From Pseudomonadota bacterium (GTDB lineage Bacteria > Desulfobacterota > Desulfovibrionia > Desulfovibrionales > Desulfomicrobiaceae), in the NCBI GenBank assembly GCA_023393525.1, contig JAEWKZ010000048.1:1-56757 (forward strand): DNA of 56,757 nt, read 5' to 3'. The notes beneath the pieces are model-generated. The model worked only from the letters and a program-made list of their open reading frames with translations, made no database searches and was not told the DNA's origin. Positions 50,014-56,757 of the stretch are shown one piece after another. Made by a program: the position numbers and the translations under genes. The stretch's first letter is position 1. The number at the start of each line of letters is the position of its first letter.

Positions 50014-51216
50014 CTACTCTTTGAACATACCCATCATTTCAAGCAATTGAGGATCGGTTTGCGCCCCGGAAAGCACCGGCATGCTCAGGACCGTGCGCTG
50101 CGTTTCGACATCTCCAAGCTCCATCCGAACCAGTCCGAAGCCACGCCCCTGGGGCACTGCGGGAATGTACGCCGGGCTGCTGCGCGAAAACGCAGCGCTG
50201 TCGCCCAAAATCACGTCGATCTCGCTGTCCTCCTCGAGCAGCCCCGCCGCCGCCTCGCCTGGAAGCTGCGTAAGCAGCACAATGCAATCGGCCATGTCCC
50301 AGAGCCTCGGCAACAGTTCGCGCAGGGCGTCGGTCGGAGGAATGAAGCGCGCTCCGGTTATCCCGGCGGCGGGCGGCATGGGCAGAAGGCTCATGACCGC
50401 GACGCGGAAGCCGTTGCGCTCGGTGAGCACATAGCGCTTGATCCACGGCGTCACCCCTTTGCCAAATTTCAGGTTGGAGCAGACGAAGGGAAACCTGGCC
50501 ATGGCGGCAAGCTCCCGCAGCGCCACCTCGCCCATGGCCAGATCATGACCTCCAAGGCCCATCGCATCGTAACGCATGCGGTTCATGGCCCGGATCAAGA
50601 TCGCGTTCACCTTCTTCGCCCCTGCGGATTTCGAAGCGAACGCGTCGCCCGCGTCAAGCAGCAGCACTGCCGGGTCTTCTTTCCGAAAATGCTCGACGAC
50701 GGGCATCCGCCCGGCCAGCCCGCCCATGGCTCCAGCGAGCCCTGACCGGGGAAGGACATGCCCCCGCGTGTCTCCGCTGAAAAGAATCGTGATTCCCGAC
50801 GCGCGCGGCGGGGCCTCCGGATCGGCGGGACGGAAGGCGGCGGCGCTCTCCGCCGGGGCGCGCAGGGCATGGGCGAAGCGCTCCTCGAACCGTCTGTACA
50901 CCTCGCTCCGTGCTCCGTGAATGCGGTAGGCGACGGCAAGACCGGCCAACAGTCTGGCCGCCTCGGCCCTGGAGGGATCGGATTCGATCCCGCGCACCCG
51001 TTGCAGCCAGTCCGCGTAAGGCGAATTGAAGGTGAATCCGTAACGCCGGAAAACATCGTCTTCCCTAAAGGCGACGAACCGTTCATGGAGCACGCGCAAT
51101 TCCTCGAAAACGGGAAGGACGGGAGCCGGCGCCACCACCCGGGGCGGCTCCTGGATCGGCCGAGCGGCGCAGGCGAACAGCGGCAGCAGGCAAAGGATGA
51201 AAATGATGCGTCTCAT
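50014..51216 (-). CDS. UshA/5'-nucleotidase-like metallophosphatase lipoprotein, active site degenerate
   Basis: A 400-residue lipoprotein (MRRIIFILCLLPLFACAA, lipobox LFAC). Residues about 40-130 are helical and unassigned. Residues about 140-390 follow the calcineurin-like fold of UshA: ILFSGDTRGHVLP, GGLAGRM, VLLLDAGDAFASKSAGAKKVN, NRMRYDAMGLGGHDLAMG and VCSNLKFG. The Asn-His of the usual GNHE reads GGHD, the first motif has Arg where UshA has a metal-binding His, and later His motifs are not visible. So catalysis is doubtful and a binding role is possible. AAGGAA precedes the start. It is cotranscribed with nothing obvious. Confidence 0.82.
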   Translation of the reverse strand: MRRIIFILCLLPLFACAARPIQEPPRVVAPAPVLPVFEELRVLHERFVAFREDDVFRRYGFTFNSPYADWLQRVRGIESDPSRAEAARLLAGLAVAYRIHGARSEVYRRFEERFAHALRAPAESAAAFRPADPEAPPRASGITILFSGDTRGHVLPRSGLAGAMGGLAGRMPVVEHFRKEDPAVLLLDAGDAFASKSAGAKKVNAILIRAMNRMRYDAMGLGGHDLAMGEVALRELAAMARFPFVCSNLKFGKGVTPWIKRYVLTERNGFRVAVMSLLPMPPAAGITGARFIPPTDALRELLPRLWDMADCIVLLTQLPGEAAAGLLEEDSEIDVILGDSAAFSRSSPAYIPAVPQGRGFGLVRMELGDVETQRTVLSMPVLSGAQTDPQLLEMMGMFKE

Positions 51217-51662
51217 ATTCCTTCAGTCCATGGAATTCAGCATGGTTGCCCGGAATCAGACATCGACGCGCAAACCTCGACAGCGGATATGCACGCGCCG
51301 CCCTCCCGGCAAAAGAACGCCGTCACAAACCGCTGACCGCGCGTTTGCGACACGTCACGGCCTACATAAATCCTTTCCCCGCTGCAAACAGATCTGTTCC
51401 CCTGACAAAAATATACCTACTTTTAAGGCACTTGCCCTTAGGATCTATCAGTATTCCGCACAAACGAGCGGTTGCTGCGGCCCGGTCAACGGCGACAAAT
51501 TTCCGGTTGCCACATTACGCATCCTTCCGTCCGCCAATAACCTGATTCTTCCTCCATTCACCGGAAAACGGATGCAATGGCCATCAAATCGTGTAGAAAA
51601 AAGACAAGCTTGGCCGTGTGGAGCTTTTCTACATCAACGCTTTTCTTCACAGGGGGGACATC
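51217..51662. other. Intergenic region between divergent transcription units
   Basis: About 445 bases without a convincing gene. It contains TAAGG-CACTTGC-CCTTA (51424-51440), a weak inverted repeat. The promoter of the symporter operon should lie here. Confidence 0.4.
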
Positions 51663-51914
51663 ATGGAAAAATCAATGCATAATTACTGGAAAAGAAACAA
51701 AACGTACATGCTCATGCTTCTGTCCGTCTGGGCGCTGGTATCATACGGATTCGGAATTTTTTTCGTCGAATCGATGAATGCCTTCTCCCTGGGCGGATTT
51801 CCTCTGGGGTTCTGGTTTGCCCAGCAAGGCTCCATCTATGTTTTCGTACTGATCATCCTCGCCTATTTCCTGCTCATGGACCGGCTGGATAGGAAATACG
51901 ACGTGCACGAATAA
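51663..51914 (+). CDS. Small subunit of sodium:solute symporter (DUF4212)
   Basis: An 83-residue membrane protein with two hydrophobic segments (YMLMLLSVWALVSYGFGIFFV and SIYVFVLIILAYFLLMDRL). The N-terminal HNYWKRNKTYM and central FPLGFWFAQQGSI match the small partner of VC_2705-type symporters. The start at 51663 is preceded by GGGGGGAC. It lies 22 bases before the large subunit, the usual pairing. Confidence 0.93.
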   Translation: MEKSMHNYWKRNKTYMLMLLSVWALVSYGFGIFFVESMNAFSLGGFPLGFWFAQQGSIYVFVLIILAYFLLMDRLDRKYDVHE

Positions 51915-51936
51915 CAACCGACCAACCGGAGGAAAT

Positions 51937-53712
51937 ATGTCACTGCAACTCTGGACCTATCTCATAGTGGGCCTGACCTTCGCCCTCTACATAGGCATCG
52001 CCTGGACGTCCCGCGTCAAGGACACCAAGGGGTTCTACGTCGCGGGCGGAGGGGTTCCTCCCCTGGCCAACGGCATGGCCACGGCCGCGGACTGGATGAG
52101 CGCGGCCTCATTCATCTCCATGGCCGGCATGATTTCGTTCCTGGGCTACGCGGGCTGCATGTACCTCATGGGCTGGACCGGCGGCTACGTGCTCCTGGCC
52201 CTGCTCCTGGCTCCGTACCTGCGCAAGTTCGGCAAGTTCACGGTCCCGGATTTCGTCGGCGACCGCTACTATTCCTCTGCGGCCCGCCTTGTGGCCCTCA
52301 TTTGCGCCATCTTCGTCTCCCTGACGTACGTGGCCGGGCAGATGCGCGGCGTGGGCATCGTCTTCAGCCGCTTCCTGGAAGTGGACGTCAACACGGGCGT
52401 CTTGATCGGCATGGTCCTGGTCTTCCTGTACGCGGCCATCGGCGGCATGAAGGGCATCACCTGGACCCAGGTCGCCCAGTACTGCGTCCTGATCACGGCC
52501 TTCCTCATCCCGGCCATCGCCATCTCCCTCAAGCTGACCGGCAACCCCATCCCGCAGATTGGATTCGGCGGCACCATCCTGGGCGGTCCCGATTCGGGCA
52601 AATTCCTGCTTGAGACGCTGAATCAGATCGGCCGGGACCTGGGTTTCGCCGAGTACACCAGCGCCTTTGGCGCGGGTGCCAAGCCCATGATCGACGTCTT
52701 CGCCATCACCATGTGCCTCATGGTCGGCACGGCCGGCCTGCCCCACGTCATCATCCGCTTCTACACCGTGCCCAGCGTCCGGGCCGCGCGCCTCTCGGCC
52801 TTCTACGCCATCCTCTTCATCGCCATCCTCTACACCACGGCTCCGGCCCTGGGCGCGTTCTCCCGCTACACCCTAACCAACGCCCTGAGCGAAACCCCTT
52901 ACTCCTCCGTGCCGTCCTGGTTCGGCAACTGGGAAAAGACCGGACTTCTGGCCTGGGTGGACAAGAACAACGACGGCATCATCACCTATCGCGCCGGAGC
53001 CGCCTTCACGGGCAAACCCGCCTACAGCGGCGAAACGGGCGCGCACGGCCAGCGCCTGGTCACCAACACGCCCCTCGACAACGCCAACGAACTCTACATA
53101 GACAACGACATCATGGTCCTGGCCACGCCCGAGATCTCCCAGCTTCCGCCCTGGGTCATCGCCCTGGTCGCGGCGGGCGGACTGGCAGCGGCCCTGTCCA
53201 CGGCGGCCGGCCTTTTGCTGGTCATCGCCTCGTCCATCTCCCACGACCTCTACTACCGCATCATCAATCGCGGGGCCTCCGAAAAAATACGTCTGCTCGT
53301 GGGCCGGGTCATGATCGGCGTGGGCGTCGTCATCGCGGGCTACTTCGGCATCAATCCTCCGGGCTTCGTGGCCCAGGTGGTGGCATTGGCCTTTGGCCTC
53401 GCCTCGTCCTCCTTCTTCCCCATCATCGTGCTCGGCATCTTCTGGAAGCGCGCGACCAAGGAGGGAGCCATCAGCGGCATGATCACCGGCATCGGCTTCA
53501 CCATGCTCTACATCGTGCAGACCAAGTTCATGGGCGTGTCTCCCTGGTTCTTCGGCATCAGCCCCGAAGGCATCGGCACCGTGGGCATGGTCATCAACTT
53601 CGCGGTGACCATCGGCGTGTCCCTGGTCACCAAGGCCCCGCCGACCGCCGTGCAGGAGATGGTCGAGAGCGTGCGCATCCCGCGCGGCGCTGGCGCGGCC
53701 ATCGACCACTAA
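51937..53712 (+). CDS. Sodium:solute symporter large subunit (VC_2705/ActP-like)
   Basis: A 591-residue multi-pass protein with about 13 membrane segments. YVAGGGVPPLANGMATAADWMSAASFI is the characteristic SSS-family first core region, and IGGMKGITWTQVAQYCVLI and GLAAALSTAAGLLLVIASSISHDLY are also typical. The subfamily with a DUF4212 partner is close to acetate permease ActP, so acetate or another monocarboxylate is the likely substrate. A loop of about 75 residues (about 320-400, NWEKTGLLAWVDKNNDGII) looks soluble and resembles an EF-hand stretch (DKNNDG). AACCGGAGG precedes the start. Confidence 0.94.
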   Translation: MSLQLWTYLIVGLTFALYIGIAWTSRVKDTKGFYVAGGGVPPLANGMATAADWMSAASFISMAGMISFLGYAGCMYLMGWTGGYVLLALLLAPYLRKFGKFTVPDFVGDRYYSSAARLVALICAIFVSLTYVAGQMRGVGIVFSRFLEVDVNTGVLIGMVLVFLYAAIGGMKGITWTQVAQYCVLITAFLIPAIAISLKLTGNPIPQIGFGGTILGGPDSGKFLLETLNQIGRDLGFAEYTSAFGAGAKPMIDVFAITMCLMVGTAGLPHVIIRFYTVPSVRAARLSAFYAILFIAILYTTAPALGAFSRYTLTNALSETPYSSVPSWFGNWEKTGLLAWVDKNNDGIITYRAGAAFTGKPAYSGETGAHGQRLVTNTPLDNANELYIDNDIMVLATPEISQLPPWVIALVAAGGLAAALSTAAGLLLVIASSISHDLYYRIINRGASEKIRLLVGRVMIGVGVVIAGYFGINPPGFVAQVVALAFGLASSSFFPIIVLGIFWKRATKEGAISGMITGIGFTMLYIVQTKFMGVSPWFFGISPEGIGTVGMVINFAVTIGVSLVTKAPPTAVQEMVESVRIPRGAGAAIDH

Positions 53713-53762
53713 CACCGTCAACCAGGGGCCGGCCTTCCGGCCCCGCAACCCAAGGACATGCC

Positions 53763-55676
53763 ATGAACGCGGGAATCCAGCCTGCGGGATACGACAGCAT
53801 CATCACCTTTCTTGAAGCCACCCTGCCCTTTTCCGAACTGGAGAGGCCAAGCCTGGTCCGTCTGGCCCGCACGTGCCTGGTGGACTTCTTTCCGGCCGGA
53901 ACACGGATCCTTCGCCGGGGGGTGAGCGAGGTGGACGGGCTTTATCTCGTGCAGAAGGGGGCCATCCGCCTTTTTCTGGAAGACGAGGGCATCCTCATGG
54001 ACATCCGCACGGAGGGGGCCTCACTCGGAGCGCTGTCCCTCTTCAACGGCGAAAAAGCGGCCATGGACGCCGAAACCGTGGAAGACACCTTCATCATCAA
54101 GATTCCCCGGGAGCGCTTTTTCGAAGCCGTGCATCTCAACCCCGCCATCCCGCGCTTCTATCTCAAATCCTTTGCCGACACCTTTCTCTCCAAGGCCTTC
54201 GAGGAGATGCGCTGCAAGACCCAGCCCGCCCACGAAGACCACAGCCTGCACCTCTTCAGCAACCCGGTGGGCGGCCTCGTCACCCGCGAGCCGGTCAGCG
54301 TGCCCTTTGGCCTGAGCATCCAGGCCGCGGCCAAGGAAATGATCCGCCACAACACCGGCTCGCTCCTGTTCCGCGAGCCCTCGGGCGAAATCTGCGGCAT
54401 CATCACGGACACGGATCTGCGCAAGGCCATGGCGCTCGGCCTTGACCTGCAAGCCCCGGCCGAAACCATCATGACCACGCCCGTGGAAAGCATCGATGCC
54501 GGCGCGGTCTGCTTCGACGCCCTTCTGACCATGATGTCCAAGAACATCCATCACCTCGTGGTCAAGTCCAACAACAGGCTGCAAGGAGTCGTAAGCTCCC
54601 ACGACATCATGCTCCTGCAGGGCCGCTCGCCCATGTCCATATTCCGCGAGATCGCCTCCCGCACCACCATCGCCGGGCTCTACCCGCTGCACGACAGCAT
54701 CACCCCGGTCATCCGCACACTGGTCCAGCAGGGCGCCAAGGCGGGCAACATCACCCGCATGATCGCCATCCTGAACGACCAGATCATGTCCAGACTCCTG
54801 GATCTGATGCTGCGCGAACTGGGGCCTCCCCCGGTCAAGTTCTGCCTGCTGCTCATGGGCAGCGAGGGCCGCCGCGAGCAGACCTTCGCCACGGACCAGG
54901 ACAACGCGCTGGTCATTGAGAACTGCTCGGTGGATTTTCTGGAACGGGCCGCCGAGACGTATTTCTCGGCCTTCACGGAGCGCATGGTCGGGCATCTCAT
55001 AAACTGCGGCTTCCCGCGCTGCCCGGGCGACATGATGGCCTCGAACCCCGCCTGGAGGGGCTCCCTGGACGCGTGGAAAGGCCGGGTCAACACCTGGACG
55101 ACCACGCCCGAGCCCGAGCGCGTCCTGGCCAGCTCCGTGTTCTTCGATTTCAGGGGCGTCTACGGATACAAGGACCTGGCCGAAAACCTGCGTCAGCACG
55201 TCACCAACGCCTGCGCCGGGAAGGACCTCTTCCTGCGCTACCTGGCCGCGGACTGCCTGAACGCCAAGCCGCCGCTGACCTTCTTCAAGAATTTCATGGT
55301 CGAAAAGGATGGGGCGCACAAAAACACCCTGGACATCAAGACCCGGGGGCTGCTGCCGTTCATGGACTTCGCGCGGGTCATGGCCCTGTATCACGGCATC
55401 CGCGAAACCAGCACCCTGGGCCGCCTGGAACTCCTGCATCAGGAAGGGCACCTGTCCCGCGACCTGTTCCACGAAGCGCGGGAGGCTTTCGAATTCCTTC
55501 TGCACTCGCGGCTCATGCACCAGCTCGAACAGATGGAGCAGGGCATCACACCGGACAACCGCCTCGACCCCGGCACATTGTCCTCCCTGGAAAAGCGTAC
55601 CCTGCGAGAGGCCTTCGGGGTGACCGCGGCCCTGCACGGGGTGCTGCGCGAAGTCTTCCGACTGAACATGGTGTAA
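53763..55676 (+). CDS. cNMP-binding/CBS/DUF294 nucleotidyltransferase protein
   Basis: A 637-residue cytoplasmic protein. Residues about 10-130 form a cyclic-nucleotide-binding fold (GTRILRRGVSEVDGLYLVQKGAIRLF). Two CBS domains follow (about 180-300, GSLLFREPSGEICGIITDTDLRKAM and VKSNNRLQGVVSSHDIMLL). A DUF294 nucleotidyltransferase domain follows (about 330-460) with GSEGRREQTFATDQDNALV, keeping the GS and DxD pattern. A helical C-terminal DUF294_C domain ends the protein (about 490-637). It resembles GlnD-type nucleotidyltransferases in the core. The start at 53763 has AAGGACATGCC; the frame runs open far upstream across the symporter gene but that part is out of frame with real coding. It lies 50 bases after the symporter. 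Confidence 0.92.
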   Translation: MNAGIQPAGYDSIITFLEATLPFSELERPSLVRLARTCLVDFFPAGTRILRRGVSEVDGLYLVQKGAIRLFLEDEGILMDIRTEGASLGALSLFNGEKAAMDAETVEDTFIIKIPRERFFEAVHLNPAIPRFYLKSFADTFLSKAFEEMRCKTQPAHEDHSLHLFSNPVGGLVTREPVSVPFGLSIQAAAKEMIRHNTGSLLFREPSGEICGIITDTDLRKAMALGLDLQAPAETIMTTPVESIDAGAVCFDALLTMMSKNIHHLVVKSNNRLQGVVSSHDIMLLQGRSPMSIFREIASRTTIAGLYPLHDSITPVIRTLVQQGAKAGNITRMIAILNDQIMSRLLDLMLRELGPPPVKFCLLLMGSEGRREQTFATDQDNALVIENCSVDFLERAAETYFSAFTERMVGHLINCGFPRCPGDMMASNPAWRGSLDAWKGRVNTWTTTPEPERVLASSVFFDFRGVYGYKDLAENLRQHVTNACAGKDLFLRYLAADCLNAKPPLTFFKNFMVEKDGAHKNTLDIKTRGLLPFMDFARVMALYHGIRETSTLGRLELLHQEGHLSRDLFHEAREAFEFLLHSRLMHQLEQMEQGITPDNRLDPGTLSSLEKRTLREAFGVTAALHGVLREVFRLNMV

Positions 55677-55679
55677 CCC

Positions 55680-56414
55680 ATGAACCTTGCCACGCCAAAA
55701 AATCTGCTCGCCATGCTGGGGTTTGGTCCCAAAACCCCGAACCTGCCCGTGCTGGAGGAGAACAACCGCCTGTGCCGGGCGCTGGATCAGAACCGTCCCC
55801 TGGAGGAATATGCCTACACGGTGCTGGACACGGAGCTGACCGGGCTCTCCGCCCGCAAGGAAGAGATCGTCTCCATCGGGGCCGTGCGCGTGCGCGGACT
55901 GGCCATCGTGCCAGGCGAAAGCGTGAGCGTCCTGGTGCGCCCCAGCATCCCCCTGCCCAAGACCAGCACCCTCATCCACCGCATCACGCCCGAGGCCATC
56001 GCCGAGGCGCCGACTCTGGCCGAGGTTCTCCCCGAACTGATCGAATTCTGCAAGGGCACCCTCATTGTCGGCCACCACGTGGGTCTGGACATGGGTTTCC
56101 TGAACCGCGCCTGCAAAAGAAACTATGGACACCCTCTGGCCAACCCCTGTCTGGACACCATGCGCATGGCCATGCTGTGGCGCGAAAAGCGCACGCCCGC
56201 CCATTACGAGCAATACAACCTGAACATCTCCTACGTGCTGACCGATCTGGCCCACGAGTTCGAACTGCCCCGCTTCACGGCCCACGAAGCCCTGGGCGAC
56301 GCCCTGCAGACAGCCTACCTTTTCATCTATCTGGCCAAAAAGATCGCTGGGAACTCATCCCTGACTCTGAGCGAACTGTTCCGCGCCGGTCAAAGCTGGC
56401 GCTGGTACATGTAG
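55680..56414 (+). CDS. DnaQ-like 3'-5' exonuclease
   Basis: A 244-residue DEDDh exonuclease. Motifs: ExoI DTELTG (Asp and Glu), ExoII HHVGLDMGFLNRA (Asp), and ExoIII HEALGDALQTAYLF (His and Asp). An N-terminal leader of about 40 residues precedes the domain. It starts 3 bases after the cNMP/CBS gene, so the two are cotranscribed, an arrangement seen with this symporter in many proteobacteria. Its link to acetate uptake is not understood; RNA or nucleotide turnover is possible. Confidence 0.92.
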   Translation: MNLATPKNLLAMLGFGPKTPNLPVLEENNRLCRALDQNRPLEEYAYTVLDTELTGLSARKEEIVSIGAVRVRGLAIVPGESVSVLVRPSIPLPKTSTLIHRITPEAIAEAPTLAEVLPELIEFCKGTLIVGHHVGLDMGFLNRACKRNYGHPLANPCLDTMRMAMLWREKRTPAHYEQYNLNISYVLTDLAHEFELPRFTAHEALGDALQTAYLFIYLAKKIAGNSSLTLSELFRAGQSWRWYM

Positions 56415-56545
56415 AACGCAAGGCCCGCGCCGCCCGATGGCATTGCCCGGTTCCGAAGATGCCCCATGGGGAGGGATCGAGGCCGGAACGGGCCGCGAAC
56501 CGGATTGCGCATTCATCAAAGTGAACGCGCCCGAATAAAACCGGT

Positions 56546-56757
56546 TCATCCGGTTAAAGCGTACTTGGCTTCGTGAATCCCCAGAATTCTGAGTTTGAAG
56601 AACTCCTGATCCCGGTAGCCGTACGCCTGTCTTTTGAGCGTCTTGATCTTGTTGTTGGTTCCTTCCATGGGCCCAGAGGATATAGGATGGTCGTACCAAG
56701 CCAGGATGCCAGTTCGGTACGTGGCCATGGTCTTGCCCATCTTCGCCAACGGGCCAA
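56546..56757 (-). CDS. ISL3-family transposase, C-terminal end (partial)
   Basis: The open frame continues off the window; only about 70 residues are visible. WYDHPISSGPMEGTNNKIKTLKRQAYGYRD and FFKLRILGIHEAKYALTG match the C-terminus of ISL3 (IS204/IS1001) transposases. GPMEGTNNKIK contains the last catalytic Glu of the DDE set. The element's right end should lie at about 56520-56545, in the region with GCGCCCGAATAAAACCGG, but its inverted repeat cannot be checked without the other end. Whether the transposase is intact is unknown. Confidence 0.92.
   Translation of the reverse strand, partial: GPLAKMGKTMATYRTGILAWYDHPISSGPMEGTNNKIKTLKRQAYGYRDQEFFKLRILGIHEAKYALTG

Noticed and set aside
52713..53762. 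An in-frame extension upstream of the cNMP/CBS gene across the symporter gene
   Set aside because: Arg/His/Pro-rich shifted reading of the symporter; the true start with AAGGAC is at 53763.

Overview
The window looks like chromosomal DNA of a sulfate-reducing deltaproteobacterium of the Desulfovibrionales, most likely close to Desulfomicrobium. The main reasons are a periplasmic [NiFeSe] hydrogenase whose large subunit reads through an in-frame UGA as selenocysteine, a high-GC background, many PAS, histidine-kinase, PilZ, HD-GYP and HDOD signalling genes, and typical deltaproteobacterial pairs such as UPF0210 with an ACT protein. The genus is inferred from content and was not tested by any search.

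Layout, left to right. Positions 1-123 look like the 5' end of a group II intron on the minus strand, inserted just past a transcription terminator. Positions 183-2575 hold a small membrane protein and the UPF0210/double-ACT pair; purT (2721) and a DUF2059 protein follow on the plus strand. Positions 4639-7718 are the hydrogenase operon, transcribed small subunit, selenocysteine-containing large subunit, then maturation protease. Positions 8000-13461 carry a TonB-like proline-rich protein, a substrate-binding protein, small proteins of unknown function, a GntR regulator with a perfect operator in front of a lactate-oxidase-type flavoenzyme, and a PilZ protein. A tRNA-Met, a ribbon-helix-helix/PilZ protein and a second GntR regulator follow. 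Positions 15378-20257 are the type IV pilus assembly operon pilMNOPQ, then icd and a CheX-like gene.

Positions 22678-29640 form the most unusual cluster: a PhnD-like lipoprotein, a histidine kinase with a cluster of eight cysteines, a stand-alone receiver, a PEP-synthase-like phosphotransferase whose PEP-binding barrel is replaced by another domain, and a dual-specificity phosphatase fused to a cysteine-cluster domain. Three of the four junctions overlap by 4 bases. It reads as one signal-transduction and phosphotransfer unit. After it come an HDOD protein, a FadL-type porin, a four-PAS regulator ending in a phage-CI-type helix-turn-helix, a TPR lipoprotein and motAB.

Two DEAD-box helicases (37411-38745 and 40622-42175) flank tRNA-Lys, a lone PEP-CTERM protein and an AT-rich stretch. 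Then come an aminotransferase, a NarL-type regulator with a LapBC-like type I secretion pair, an HD-GYP response regulator, tRNA-Ala and a degenerate metallophosphatase lipoprotein. The last operon (51663-56414) couples a two-subunit sodium:solute (probably acetate) symporter to a cNMP/CBS/nucleotidyltransferase protein and a DnaQ-like exonuclease. The window ends inside an ISL3-family transposase.
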